This document shows positions 29,246 through 38,417 of a stretch of 64,000 bases of DNA, piece by piece; positions within the stretch are counted from its first letter, which is position 1, and every line of letters begins with the position of its first letter. Origin of the DNA: Microbacteriaceae bacterium VKM Ac-2855 (lineage in GTDB: Bacteria > Actinomycetota > Actinomycetes > Actinomycetales > Microbacteriaceae); assembly GCA_013204985.1 (NCBI GenBank), contig JABMLG010000001.1:244574-308573 (forward strand), given 5' to 3'. Both the position numbers and the translations under genes were made by a program. The notes beneath the pieces were generated by a model, which did no database searches, was not told the origin of the DNA, and saw nothing but the letters and a program-made list of their open reading frames with translations.

Positions 29246-30769
29246 TCACGGCGTGACTCCTTCACCAGGACTCCAGAGGTTCCGGCCCGGCTCCGGATCG
29301 GGGTCGGGATCTCGCTCTCGCGGCGGCCCGTGCCGTCTCACGCCGGCGATGGTGGCGCGTTGGTTGCCCATCCGTCGTGGTGTCTGCCGCGGGTCGATGT
29401 GGGGCGGGGCGATCAGGTGGGGTCGGAGGCCGTCGGCGGTGGCGAGCATTTGGATGCGCCAGTCGAGGTTCCCGTGGATCACGTGGTGGTGGAAGCTGCA
29501 TAGCAAGACCCCGTTCTCGACGGAGGTCGTGCCGCCGCGGCTCCACCAGGTGACGTGGTGCGCTTCCGTCCACGCGGGTGGGGCTGTGCAGCCCGTCCAG
29601 GCGCAGCCGCCGTCGCGCGCGGCGAGCAGGCGCTTCTGGTTCTCGGTGAAATCGCGGACGGGTCGGCCGAGCGCGTCGGTCTGCTCCCGGTCGCCGGTGA
29701 TCGCGATGCGCACCTCCCCGAAGCACCGCATCCGCCGCACCGTCGATGCCGGTACCGGCTCGTCGACATGATCGAGATACGCGGGGCCCACGGCGTCCTC
29801 ATCCGCGAGGTCGGCCGCGTTGACGTATGCGGTGATCTGCGGCGTCGCGCCGACCGGCGACTCGGATGCGCCGCCCGCGACGATCAACGACACGGCGGCG
29901 TCCGCGGTCTTCTGCCCCGACGTTCGCGTGTCCGCGAAGATCGTCGCGTCGTCGACCTCACCGCTCTGGGCCGCTTCGCAGTCCGCATCCGTGAACCGCG
30001 GCTTGCGCGGGCTGGTGTGCGGCGAAAGCGACGCTTTCACCGCCGCAGCCTGCTCGGTGGTCAACGTGAGCACGAACGTCTCGAGCCCGTCCTTCCCTCT
30101 GCGCCAGACCGCGTTGCGCCGCTCGAACGCTTCCTCCTCGGTCGGCTCCAACCCATCAGGGTCCAGCCGTGCCCGCCACGCGAGCGCCTGCACCTTCACC
30201 AGATCGGCCGCGATCCCGATCCCGGTCACACCGCCGACAGCCACCGCCTCACTCTCGGGATCGGTCGCGGCGGCGAGGATCGACGCCTCCGCCACCGCGA
30301 GGTCGTCGGGGTGGATGCGCGCGGCGGACGGCCCGAGGGTCGACACGATCACCTCGGCCGCATCCGGATGCAACAGCCCCGCCTCGACCGCTTGCCCGAC
30401 GGCGGGGAACAGTGCCGGCACGTCCTGCCCCACGAACCCCGGCCGCTCGTACACGCCCTGCGCGAGCCGGATCCGCCGCGCCACCGTCGCCTCCGACGCA
30501 CCCGTCAGCATGGCCAGGAACAGCTTCCCGGTGCGCTGCCCGTACTTCCGCGCCAGCGCATCCACCCCGCGCTCCCGCCCCGATGCGGCCTCGACCAGCC
30601 CCGCCAACCGCACCCCACCACCCGTCACGGTACGCTCGAGCTCGGCGAAAGCGACCGCCGTCTCGACGAGTTCGGTCTCCGTCATCCGCCGCCACTGCGC
30701 ATCCGACACCTCAGCGCGCACGGTCGCCGCGAGGGCGGAGATGCGGCTGGCGAGCGTCGAACAAGTCAT
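29246..30769 (-). CDS. HNH endonuclease with DUF222 domain
   Basis: 507 aa, an actinobacterial DUF222-HNH protein. The helical DUF222 region occupies about 20-300 (GRERGVDALARKYGQRTGK, VARRIRLAQGVYERPGF). The HNH core at ~400-445 has Cys pairs and His residues: CAWTGCTAPPAW, EAHHVTWWSRGG, NGVLLCSFHHHVIH. The tail is proline- and charge-rich. Such proteins are often multicopy and may be mobile or linked to the 13E12-type repeat family; the biological role is unknown. The ATG lies 6 nt after a TAACGT hexamer (30776-30781), suggesting a leaderless message. Confidence 0.87.
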   Translation of the reverse strand: MTCSTLASRISALAATVRAEVSDAQWRRMTETELVETAVAFAELERTVTGGGVRLAGLVEAASGRERGVDALARKYGQRTGKLFLAMLTGASEATVARRIRLAQGVYERPGFVGQDVPALFPAVGQAVEAGLLHPDAAEVIVSTLGPSAARIHPDDLAVAEASILAAATDPESEAVAVGGVTGIGIAADLVKVQALAWRARLDPDGLEPTEEEAFERRNAVWRRGKDGLETFVLTLTTEQAAAVKASLSPHTSPRKPRFTDADCEAAQSGEVDDATIFADTRTSGQKTADAAVSLIVAGGASESPVGATPQITAYVNAADLADEDAVGPAYLDHVDEPVPASTVRRMRCFGEVRIAITGDREQTDALGRPVRDFTENQKRLLAARDGGCAWTGCTAPPAWTEAHHVTWWSRGGTTSVENGVLLCSFHHHVIHGNLDWRIQMLATADGLRPHLIAPPHIDPRQTPRRMGNQRATIAGVRRHGPPRERDPDPDPEPGRNLWSPGEGVTP

Positions 30770-30879
30770 ACCCCCACGTTAGGGGACACCTCCGACACTG
30801 AATGCGGTCCCCAGCGACCGACTGTCGAACCCACCTTCGCCTGTTCGACCCGGTCGGCTTGAGCCTCGTTCCGAAAGTC

Positions 30880-30904
30880 GCAGCTCTCGGCGGGCCTGAG
30901 CTGC
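30880..30904 (-). terminator. Hairpin downstream of apbE
   Basis: A 7-bp perfect stem (GCAGCTC at 30880-30886 pairing with GAGCTGC at 30898-30904) with an 11-nt loop lies 40 nt past the apbE stop. On the minus strand it is followed by GACTTT, a weak T-run. It could end the operon transcript; on the plus strand it is followed by five T residues but no plus-strand gene precedes it. Confidence 0.35.
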
Positions 30905-30943
30905 AACTTTTTCGCGCTACGGGACGGGCGGGCAAGCGACGCC

Positions 30944-31687
30944 TCAGGGGTCGCCAGCGATCGTCCGCCGCAGGCCGTCGGAGACGACGAGCCCGCCGTC
31001 GACAGCACAGGCCAGCACGTCGACGTCGTAGCGCTCGAGCGCGCGGTCGAGACTGGGTCGCCCACCGGCGAGGATCGCTGTGGCGAGAACATCTGCGGTG
31101 ACGATGTCGCCAGCGAGAACGCTGACCTGCCGAAAGGTCGCGCCGTGGGGATCGAAGGGGCGCCGCCAGATGTGATCCCCGCGTTCGGCTGTCCCCGACG
31201 TCGCGACCGCTCGCTTGCCGCCCGTGAGCAGGACGGCGCACAGCAACGCGTTCCGGTCGTCCGGGTCGATGATCCCGATCGACCACGGCGCACCGTCGTA
31301 GTCTCCGGCGCCGAGAATGTCGCCTCCGACGGTGAGGAGCCAATCGGCGCATCGAGCGGCCTCGAGCGCGTCGCCGGCTACCGCGATCGCCCGTGCTTTG
31401 ACCGTTCCTGCGAGGTCGATCACCCCATCTGGTCGGTGCGGTGTGAATGCTCCGTCGGTCGCGGTCCTCCATGCAATGGCGTCCGCGTAGGCATCCCGCA
31501 TCTCGCTACTGGAAGCGGTCATCGCGAGCTCACCGCGCGCGATCCGGCTGGCCTCCGAGTCAGCACGGTAGAGGCTGAAACGTTCGTCGGCGGCGGCGAA
31601 GACGGACACGATCGTGGCGAGCGGCGCGTTGTCATCGGCGTGGAGGCTGACGACCGTGCCCATGGTCGAGAAGGCGTGACCTCTCAC
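30944..31687 (-). CDS. apbE: FAD:protein FMN transferase (ApbE)
   Basis: 247 aa, shorter than the usual ~300. It transfers FMN from FAD to a threonine of an acceptor protein. Visible are AFSTMGTVVSLHA (~5), the LYRADSEASRI segment (~39), VIDLAGTVKARAIA (~90; FAD/metal site), LLTVGGDILGAG (~116) and AVATSGTAER (~160), with the Mg-binding DIVTADVLATAI (~200). The start overlaps the stop of the FMN-binding protein gene (31684-31687), whose SGATYT motif is the obvious substrate. Confidence 0.9.
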   Translation of the reverse strand: MRGHAFSTMGTVVSLHADDNAPLATIVSVFAAADERFSLYRADSEASRIARGELAMTASSSEMRDAYADAIAWRTATDGAFTPHRPDGVIDLAGTVKARAIAVAGDALEAARCADWLLTVGGDILGAGDYDGAPWSIGIIDPDDRNALLCAVLLTGGKRAVATSGTAERGDHIWRRPFDPHGATFRQVSVLAGDIVTADVLATAILAGGRPSLDRALERYDVDVLACAVDGGLVVSDGLRRTIAGDP

Positions 31688-32211
31688 AGCCCGGCCTGAT
31701 CGATCGCCGATTGCAGCGAACCGAGATAGGCGTCGCTGGTGTACGTGGCGCCGCTGACCGATTGCACGTCCGCGGATTGTGCGGCGAGAACCTCGCTGCG
31801 GAGAATGGGCGCGGCACGGTTCGAGATGGATACCGACCGGCCGTCTTTGTCGGTGAGCTGCAGAGCCGTGACGTCGGTGATTCCACCGCCTGACACCGTG
31901 ATCTGCACCTGGACGTTCCCGAATCGGGTGCTCTCCGAGGCGCCGGTGTAGGTGCCGTCCGCGGCGGTGGCCGGGGCCGGGGTCGGGGCCTGGGCCGACG
32001 GGGCGGGCGTCGCAGCCGTTCCGGGCGTCGCCGCAACGGATGGAGAGGTGGTGCTCGGAGTCGTGGGGCCCGAGGTCGCGCTACCGGCGGTCGCGCTGCC
32101 CGCATCCGCGGTCGGTGCGGATGCAGTGGTGCCGGCGGTGCCGAGTTCCCAGCCGCCGACGAGCACGGCGGTGGACGCGAGGATGCTCGCGATGGCGGCT
32201 CGTTTTCTCAC
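31684..32211 (-). CDS. Secreted/anchored FMN-binding domain protein
   Basis: 175 aa. A signal/anchor segment (residues ~4-24) is followed by a Ser/Thr/Pro/Ala-rich linker (~25-85) and a C-terminal FMN-binding domain (~88-175). SGATYTSDAYLGSLQSAI contains the S-G-A-T flavinylation site for ApbE, which is encoded by the next gene. It likely carries covalent FMN on the outer face and passes electrons with the flavocytochrome encoded upstream. The GTG start overlaps that gene's stop (GTGA at 32208-32211). Confidence 0.87.
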   Translation of the reverse strand: MRKRAAIASILASTAVLVGGWELGTAGTTASAPTADAGSATAGSATSGPTTPSTTSPSVAATPGTAATPAPSAQAPTPAPATAADGTYTGASESTRFGNVQVQITVSGGGITDVTALQLTDKDGRSVSISNRAAPILRSEVLAAQSADVQSVSGATYTSDAYLGSLQSAIDQAGL

Positions 32212-33629
32212 CAGTCGAACCTCTCTACGTGGATCTGGCGTTCGGGCAGCCCCGCGGCCCGAGCGTCGCGGATGACGAGGTCGGCCCACGCGGCGGGGCC
32301 GCAGACGAAGAGGTCCGAGTCGAGCAGCTTCGGGAAGGCCGAGCCGATGGTCACTCCGCGGGCGATGGACTCCGCCGACATCCAGGTCTGCATCCCCGCC
32401 GGCCGCGCACCGAGCATCCCGAACAGTCGTCCGCCGCTGCGGTGCACGAGCTGCTCGGTCTCCTCCCAGAGGTAGGCCTGGCTCAGGTCGGTGCCGCGCA
32501 GCAGCACGGTCGCCTCGCCGGGCTCGAGGCGGGAGTGCTCGAGCAACGCACGCGCCGGGGTGATGCCGATGCCGGCCGCGATGACGGCGAGGTTCGGGGC
32601 GGTGCGGGCGACGTCGGTGAAGATGCCGTACGGCCCCTCGATCGAGACGACCGTGCCGGGACGCAGTCGAGACAGGCGGCCGGTGCCGGCACCGAGTTCG
32701 CGAACCGTGATCCGCGCGTGTCGATCGGTGGGCACGGCGGAGAAGGACACAGGATGGGCGTGCCACCAGGTGGACCCGCTCCAGAATCGCCAGATCGCGT
32801 ACTGACCGCCGGTTACACCGAGGCGCCTCAGGTCGCGGCCGGCGAGGTGGACGGAGAACACGCCCGGCGCGATGGTTTCGATCGACTCGACGCGGATCCG
32901 GTGCCGGAGGGTCGTAATCATCGGCACGGCGAAGCGGAACCAGCCGATCGCGCCGAAAGCGAGCACGTACAGGCCGATCCAGTAGCTCCGCTGCAGCGAG
33001 CCCTCCGCGAGAACCTGGCCGGCCGAGAGCTGGTGCGGCACCGCGACGAGCACAGCGGCGTAGCTGAGCAGGTGGATCGCGTGCCACGCTTCGTACGCGA
33101 AGCGGCGGCGGACGGCGACGAGCGACGTGATCACGACGACGACCAGAAGCGACGAGCCGAGCAGAGCCAGCAGCATGTCGGTCCCCGAGTACAGCGCGAA
33201 GGTCTCGTCCAGCAACGTGACCCCATCGGTGAGGGCGTAGCCGAGTGTGAGCAGGGCACCGTGACCCAGGATCAACACGAGCGCGGGCTTGCCGAGGCGG
33301 CGGTGCAGGGCCATCGCCGTGTCCTGCCCGAACGTGCGATCGATCCACGGGATGCGAGCCGCGAGGACCAGCATCACCAGGATCAGGTCGGTGCCGACGA
33401 GACCGGCGACGATTCCGGCGGCCGTAAGAGCCGAGGGAAGACCGGTGACATCAGCCGGGCCGCCGGCAGCGAAGTAGAGCGCGATCGCGATGGCGACGGA
33501 GGCCCACGCGGCCGTGACGAGAACGTCGGCGGAACGCATCCGAGCACGGTAGGCGCGCAGGCGCTCCTCGCTCGGGCGCAGACGCCTCGGCCGGTCGGGG
33601 GAGCGGGTGGGGCGAGTCGCGGTGGTCAC
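32208..33629 (-). CDS. Ferric-reductase-like transmembrane flavocytochrome
   Basis: 473 aa. The N-terminal half has about six membrane helices with conserved-looking His residues: LHRRLGKPALVLILGHG (~109) and WHAIHLLSYAAVLVAVPHQ (~183), likely b-heme ligands. The C-terminal half is an FAD/NAD(P) reductase module: AHPVSFSAVPTD (~300, FAD), VSIEGPYGIFTD (~335), AAGIGITPARALLEH (~355, NAD(P)) and LFVCGPAAWADLV near the end. It should move electrons from cytoplasmic NAD(P)H across the membrane to the FMN-binding partner. GAAGGGA precedes the GTG start. Confidence 0.87.
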   Translation of the reverse strand: MTTATRPTRSPDRPRRLRPSEERLRAYRARMRSADVLVTAAWASVAIAIALYFAAGGPADVTGLPSALTAAGIVAGLVGTDLILVMLVLAARIPWIDRTFGQDTAMALHRRLGKPALVLILGHGALLTLGYALTDGVTLLDETFALYSGTDMLLALLGSSLLVVVVITSLVAVRRRFAYEAWHAIHLLSYAAVLVAVPHQLSAGQVLAEGSLQRSYWIGLYVLAFGAIGWFRFAVPMITTLRHRIRVESIETIAPGVFSVHLAGRDLRRLGVTGGQYAIWRFWSGSTWWHAHPVSFSAVPTDRHARITVRELGAGTGRLSRLRPGTVVSIEGPYGIFTDVARTAPNLAVIAAGIGITPARALLEHSRLEPGEATVLLRGTDLSQAYLWEETEQLVHRSGGRLFGMLGARPAGMQTWMSAESIARGVTIGSAFPKLLDSDLFVCGPAAWADLVIRDARAAGLPERQIHVERFDW

Positions 33630-33741
33630 GTCGACGTCCCTTCGGGTCGGTCCGATCGGCGATGTCCGATCGTGTGCCCCTACGGTCGCGGCGCAATCTT
33701 GGTGCTCACCCGGAGAAACGGGGTCAGCCCTGTTCGAGGTC

Positions 33742-35115
33742 TCACACGTTCGAGAGTTCCGGCAGCAGGGCCGTCGCCACGACGCCCGCCGAATCGCGGT
33801 TGGCGATGGTCACGGAGCCGCCGGCCGCGGCGATGAGAGCGTGCACGAGCGCGAGCCCGAGTCCGCTGCCGCCATCCATGGCCGACCGCGCCTCATCGGG
33901 TCGAGAGAACCTCTCGAACGCGCGCGGCACGAACTCCTCAGGCATCCCGCGTCCGTCGTCCGTGACGGTGACGACGCCACCGCGCGGTTCCTGGCGGAAA
34001 CCGAGCACGACACGACCGCTGCTGGGGGTGGCTGCGAGGGCGTTCGCGCCCAGATTATTCAGGATCCGGGCGAACGCGGTCACGGAGATCGGATACCGTG
34101 CGCTCGGGCGAACGATGTCCGTGTCGAGCTGCACCTCAGGTCCGTCCGGGCCCGCCATCAGCCGCATCCGATCGACGGCTGACATCAGCTCGGTCTCGAG
34201 GGTCACTGCGTCCGTGCTCTCGTCGCTTCGATTGCCCGCGTCCAGCCGCGACAGCTCGAGCAGATTGTCCGCCAGTTGGGAGAGCCGTCCCAGGGAGCCT
34301 TCCACCGCGCGGATCTCGCGCTCGAGGGCCGGGGCGTCGCCGAAATGCCGGTGCGCCAGTTCGAGTTGGGTGATCACGACGGCCAGCGGTGTGCGCAGCT
34401 CGTGACTGGCCGCGGACACCATTTCGCGTTCCCGTTCGGCCGTGTCGCGCATCCGCACGATGAAGGCGTTGAGGGTCTGAGCCAGGTCGGAGAGCTCGTC
34501 ATGTGCCGGGCCGACGGGCAATTCGTCGCCCCCGGGGCGATCGCTCAGCGATTGCGCGGTGAGTCGCATCCGAGCGACGGGTCGGAGCGCCGCGGTCGTG
34601 AGCACCCAGGCCGCGATGCCGAAGACCACGACGAGTGCGACTGCGGCGACCGCCAGAGTGCGGCCGAGGGCTTCGACGGTGAGGTCGCCGCTCGCACCGC
34701 TTCGCGCCGCCCAGAGCTGCCAGGTCCCGGCGGAGGTGGTGACGGTGCGCGAGACCAGCGTGAATCGCACGTTCTCGTCCGTGATGACGGTCTGCGCGGA
34801 GGTCGAGGCGGCTCGACGCTCGATGTACTCGTGGATGTCGTGCGGGGTGGTGTCGATGACCGCATCACCGGCGGGAGAGCGCACGTAGATGAGGACCCCG
34901 GCCGCGGGCTGATCGGGCGTCTCCGCGGGATTCGCACGCAGATCGGCCTCGTAGGAGGCGAGGTCGCCCTCTGCGAGCGTCACTTCCGACTGATGCACGA
35001 TGCTCTCGAACTGCTCGTGCAGGGCGAAGGAGACCGCTGTGACGGCGAGGATCGCGACCACGAGGCTGCCGAGAGTGATCCGAGCCCGGATCGACAGGGC
35101 GCGGATCGTGTTCAT
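33742..35115 (-). CDS. Sensor histidine kinase
   Basis: 457 aa. TM1 is at ~12-32, followed by an extracytoplasmic sensor region (~33-150) and TM2 at ~153-176, then a HAMP linker (RPVARMRLTAQSLSDR). The phospho-acceptor is in SAASHELRTPLAVVITQLE (~245). ATPase boxes are LNNLGANALAATP (N), VTDDGRGMPEE (G1) and DGGSGLGLALVHAL (G2). The start overlaps the response-regulator stop by 4 nt (35112-35115). The signal is unknown; neighbours suggest iron or redox. Confidence 0.92.
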   Translation of the reverse strand: MNTIRALSIRARITLGSLVVAILAVTAVSFALHEQFESIVHQSEVTLAEGDLASYEADLRANPAETPDQPAAGVLIYVRSPAGDAVIDTTPHDIHEYIERRAASTSAQTVITDENVRFTLVSRTVTTSAGTWQLWAARSGASGDLTVEALGRTLAVAAVALVVVFGIAAWVLTTAALRPVARMRLTAQSLSDRPGGDELPVGPAHDELSDLAQTLNAFIVRMRDTAEREREMVSAASHELRTPLAVVITQLELAHRHFGDAPALEREIRAVEGSLGRLSQLADNLLELSRLDAGNRSDESTDAVTLETELMSAVDRMRLMAGPDGPEVQLDTDIVRPSARYPISVTAFARILNNLGANALAATPSSGRVVLGFRQEPRGGVVTVTDDGRGMPEEFVPRAFERFSRPDEARSAMDGGSGLGLALVHALIAAAGGSVTIANRDSAGVVATALLPELSNV

Positions 35116-35789
35116 CCGAGCGACTCGAGGCGATAGCCGGCACCGCGCACGGTCACGATCCGCAGTCCCGCCTGGGCGACGTCGAGCTTCTTGCGGAGGT
35201 AGCTGACGTATTGGTCGACGATGGTCGGTTCGAAGTTCTCGACCGAGCCCCAGACCTCGTCGAGAATGTCGGGGCGCGAGACCGTCTCGCCGAGGTGGAT
35301 CGCGAGGAACCGCAGCAGAGTGAACTCCTTCACGCTCAGCGCGAAGGGTCGATCACGAACCGTCGCCCGAACGGCGAGCGCATCCAGGCGCAGATCGCCC
35401 ACCTGGACGACCGGCTTCGGGCTGCTTGCGAGTCGGCGCACCTGGGCCCGGATCCTGGCGCTCAGCTCGCCGAAATGGAAGGGCTTCGTCACGTAGTCGT
35501 CGGCACCGGAGTCGAGTCCGAAGATGCGGTCCTCGACAGCGTCGCGGGCGGTGATCAACACCACCGGCACCGTGCTTCCGGTCTCGCGGATACGCCGACA
35601 GACCTCGAAACCGCTCATCCGTGGCAGCATCACGTCGATCACCGCGACGTCGAGCGGTTCGTTCGCGAACGCGATCAGCGCGTCGACCCCGTTGTCCACC
35701 AGGGTGACGTCGTAGCCCTCTTCGCTCAGGCCCCGCCGCACGAGCGCTCCCATCGCCGGGTCGTCCTCGACGAGCAGGATGCGCGGCAT
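35112..35789 (-). CDS. OmpR-family response regulator
   Basis: 225 aa. The receiver domain has acidic pair LLVEDDPAMG (~6), phospho-Asp in VAVIDVMLPRMSG (~51), Thr/Ser in VVLITARD and Lys in DDYVTKPFHFGEL (~102). The C-terminal winged helix (~130-225) includes FALSVKEFTLLRFLA and VDQYVSYLRKKLD, with RIVTVRGAGYRLE. It pairs with the overlapping histidine kinase. ATG 35789 overlaps the stop of the VIT-family gene; a GTG 3 nt upstream is equally possible. It probably controls the flanking transporter and reductase genes. Confidence 0.93.
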   Translation of the reverse strand: MPRILLVEDDPAMGALVRRGLSEEGYDVTLVDNGVDALIAFANEPLDVAVIDVMLPRMSGFEVCRRIRETGSTVPVVLITARDAVEDRIFGLDSGADDYVTKPFHFGELSARIRAQVRRLASSPKPVVQVGDLRLDALAVRATVRDRPFALSVKEFTLLRFLAIHLGETVSRPDILDEVWGSVENFEPTIVDQYVSYLRKKLDVAQAGLRIVTVRGAGYRLESLG

Positions 35790-36523
35790 CACACCACCCC
35801 GGTCGTACCCAGGAGCGACCCGATCGCGAAGGTCGCCGCGAGGGCGAGGGCTCCGCCGAGGACGACCCGGATCGTGGGTCGAAGGGGTGGGCTGCCACCG
35901 GTGCGCGCGCTGAGGAAGCCCGTGATCGCCAGCGCGATCAGGACGACGACGAAGGTCACGGGCACCCGGATCGCGGTCGGCGGGAGCAGGATCGCCAAGA
36001 GCGGCAGAAGGGCGCCGATCGTGAACGACAGAGCGGAGGCGCCGGCCGCGGCGAGCGGGCTGGCGACGTCGTCCTCGCGCAGGCCCAGTTCGGTCTCCAG
36101 ATGAGCGGACAGTGCGTCGTGGCGGGTGAGTTCGACCGCGACCTGGCGAGCGGTCTGCGGCGTGAGTCCCTTCGCCTCGTACAGGCCGGCCAGCTCGGCG
36201 AGTTCCGCCTCAGGCTCATCGGCGAGCTCCTGACGCTCCTTCGCGATCAACGCTCGCTGGCTATCGCTCTGGCTGCTGACGGACACGTATTCGCCCAGCG
36301 CCATCGAGATCGCGCCGCCGATGAGCCCGGCAGCGCCCGCAGTGAGGATCGCCGGAGTGGCCGCGGTCGCGCCGGCCACGCCGACGACGAGGGAGGCGAC
36401 GGAGACGATTCCGTCGTTCGCGCCGAGGACGCCGGCACGGAGCCAGTTCAGTCGCCCGGCGACCGAGCTGTCGTGCGGTTCGTCGGGATGGGCGCCGGGC
36501 GGGGGAGTAGACGCAGTGGTCAT
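35789..36523 (-). CDS. VIT1/CCC1-family iron/manganese transporter
   Basis: 244 aa with five predicted membrane helices. Signatures are NWLRAGVLGANDGIVSVASL (~27) and GGAISMALGEYVSVSSQSD (~70), then a charged cytoplasmic helical region (~90-165; KERQELADEPEAELAEL) that in VIT proteins binds metal. The C-terminal three helices end in GSLLGTTGVV. It likely exports or sequesters Fe2+/Mn2+. ATG 36523 is used; 36589 is an alternative. It shares a divergent promoter gap with the APC permease gene and overlaps the response regulator gene. Confidence 0.88.
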   Translation of the reverse strand: MTTASTPPPGAHPDEPHDSSVAGRLNWLRAGVLGANDGIVSVASLVVGVAGATAATPAILTAGAAGLIGGAISMALGEYVSVSSQSDSQRALIAKERQELADEPEAELAELAGLYEAKGLTPQTARQVAVELTRHDALSAHLETELGLREDDVASPLAAAGASALSFTIGALLPLLAILLPPTAIRVPVTFVVVLIALAITGFLSARTGGSPPLRPTIRVVLGGALALAATFAIGSLLGTTGVV

Positions 36524-36631
36524 GGCGCCATGCAAGCACTCGCGCAGCGACGGCACCAGCCAGGCCAGCCTGCCCTGCACCGAATCCATCACGTCACCCC
36601 GCTGCACTAAGGTGCGGTGCCGGAGGCTCAC

Positions 36632-37900
36632 ATGGTGACGAACAGCGCGCTCGCTCGACGCTTGGGTACCGTCGATGCCGTCGTGATCGGGCTCGGCTCG
36701 ATGATCGGCGCGGGGATCTTCGCGGTCTTCGCGCCCGCAGCGGGTGCGGCGGGTCCGTGGCTGCTCGTCGGGCTCGCCATCGCGGCGATCGTGGCCTTCT
36801 GCAACGCCACGTCCTCCGCTCAGCTCGCGGCGCAGTACCCCGAGTCCGGCGGGACGTACGTCTACGGACGCGAGCGCTTGGGGGAGTGGCCGGGGTTCGT
36901 GGCCGGATGGTCCTTCGTCATCGGTAAGACCGCCAGCTGCGCCGCGATGGCGATGACCTTCGCGAGCTATGCGGTCCCGCTCGAGTGGCAGAAGCCGGTC
37001 GCGATCGCCGCTGTTGTGCTGCTCGCCGTGGTGAACGGGTTCGGAGTGACGCGGACCGCGACGCTTGCGACGGTGCTGGTCGTCGTGACGCTGGCCGTTC
37101 TGACCCTGGTGACGATCGGCGGCACGATGGCCCCCCTACCCGCGTCGACCGCGGGGGCGACGCCGGGCCCGGTCGGCGCCTACGCGGTCCTGCAATCGGC
37201 CGGTCTGCTGTTCTTCGCGTTCGCCGGCTACGCGCGCATAGCGACGATGGGCGAGGAGGTGAAGGCCCCGTCGCGCACCATTCCGCGGGCGATCGTCATC
37301 GCGCTCTCCATCGCTCTCGTCGTCTACACCGTCATCGCGTTCGTCGCGCTCGCTGTGCTCGGGCCCACCGTTCTCGGCTCCTCCGCCGCCCCGCTGGCGG
37401 ACGTCGTGCGAGCAGCCGGCTGGGCCTGGGCAGTGCCGGTGGTCGGAATCGGTGCGGCTGCGGCATCGCTCGGAGCGCTCCTCGCCCTCATCACCGGAAT
37501 CGGCCGGACGACGCTAGCGATGGCGCGCAACGGCGACCTGCCTCGGGCGCTGGCCACCGTGCATCCGCTCTACCGGGTTCCGCGACGCGCAGAACTGGTG
37601 CTCGCCCTCGTGGTCGGCCTGCTCGTCCTCGCCGTCGACGTGCGCGCGGCGATCGGGTTCTCGTCGTTCGGAGTGTTGCTCTACTACGCGGTCGCCAACA
37701 TCGCGTCCTTGACGCAGACGCGCGAGCATCGGCGGTACCCGCGGCCGGTGGCCGTCCTGGGTGTCGTCGGATGCGCCGCCCTCGTCGCGACGTTACCGCC
37801 CGCGTCGATCATCGGCGGGGGTGTCGTGCTCGCGCTCGGGGTCGGCTATCGGCTTCTGGTCCGCGCGATCGTGGACCGACGTCGCTCCATCAGCGGGTGA
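36632..37900 (+). CDS. APC-family amino-acid permease
   Basis: 422 aa, about 12 membrane helices. The APC hallmark GLGSMIGAGIFAVFAPAAGA (~21) and the ESGGTYVYGRERLGEWPGFV segment (~75) in helix 3 are clear, with EEVKAPSRTIPRAIVIAL (~210) after helix 6. It imports an amino acid or amine with protons; substrate not predictable. GGAGG six nt before ATG 36632 decides this start over a GTG at 36617. Its 3' end overlaps the convergent VOC gene by 11 bp. Confidence 0.88.
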   Translation: MVTNSALARRLGTVDAVVIGLGSMIGAGIFAVFAPAAGAAGPWLLVGLAIAAIVAFCNATSSAQLAAQYPESGGTYVYGRERLGEWPGFVAGWSFVIGKTASCAAMAMTFASYAVPLEWQKPVAIAAVVLLAVVNGFGVTRTATLATVLVVVTLAVLTLVTIGGTMAPLPASTAGATPGPVGAYAVLQSAGLLFFAFAGYARIATMGEEVKAPSRTIPRAIVIALSIALVVYTVIAFVALAVLGPTVLGSSAAPLADVVRAAGWAWAVPVVGIGAAAASLGALLALITGIGRTTLAMARNGDLPRALATVHPLYRVPRRAELVLALVVGLLVLAVDVRAAIGFSSFGVLLYYAVANIASLTQTREHRRYPRPVAVLGVVGCAALVATLPPASIIGGGVVLALGVGYRLLVRAIVDRRRSISG

Positions 37901-38267
37901 TCCGGATCTCCTGGAGAGCCCAGGAGTTGCCGTCCGGGTCCGCGAAGTACGCGTATCGCACGCCTCCGCCCATGTCCGTGACGCCGGAGACATCGACACC
38001 TCGCGAGAGCAAAGACTCCCGCGTGTCGTCGAGGTCGTCCACGACGAGATGGATCCCGTGCACGGCGGGTCCGTCCGGGTCGCCCATCCCGACACCGATG
38101 ACGATGGAACACGCCGAGCCCGGTGGCGTCAGCTGCACGATGCGCATGCCGTTGCCCGGTTGGACGTCGTGGTCGAGAACGAATCCGACCTGGTCGACGT
38201 AGAACGAGATACCGCGGTCGATGTCGCTGCATCGCAGCGGGATCAACTCGATACGCATGGTGGTCAC
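37890..38267 (-). CDS. VOC-family (glyoxalase/bleomycin-resistance-like) protein
   Basis: 125 aa, one vicinal-oxygen-chelate domain formed by two beta-alpha-beta units: RIELIPLRCSDIDRGISFYV (~4) with a GF-VLDHDVQPGNGMRIVQL strand, and GIHLVVDDLDDTRESLLSRG (~68) followed by YAYFADPDGNSWALQEI. The C-terminal DPDGN-x-W-x-L-QE is typical and contains the second metal Glu. Substrate unknown. GTG 38267 is chosen because AGGAG lies 6 nt upstream. Confidence 0.85.
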   Translation of the reverse strand: MTTMRIELIPLRCSDIDRGISFYVDQVGFVLDHDVQPGNGMRIVQLTPPGSACSIVIGVGMGDPDGPAVHGIHLVVDDLDDTRESLLSRGVDVSGVTDMGGGVRYAYFADPDGNSWALQEIRITR

Positions 38268-38417
38268 GAGCAACTCCTGAGTGTCTGTACGGCGTCGACC
38301 GAGGCTAACGCTTCTCTCGCGATGACGGACGACTGCGGTGATGTGTCGGTCGCGGCGACGGGATCCCCGCATGCCCGGCCCGAGTCGTCGAGGGCTCTGC
38401 GGACGGAGCCCGGCGGT

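Noticed and set aside
29555-30862. 435-codon plus-strand frame opposite the HNH/DUF222 gene
   Set aside because: Shadow frame; the minus strand encodes clear HNH zinc-finger residues and the DUF222 domain.
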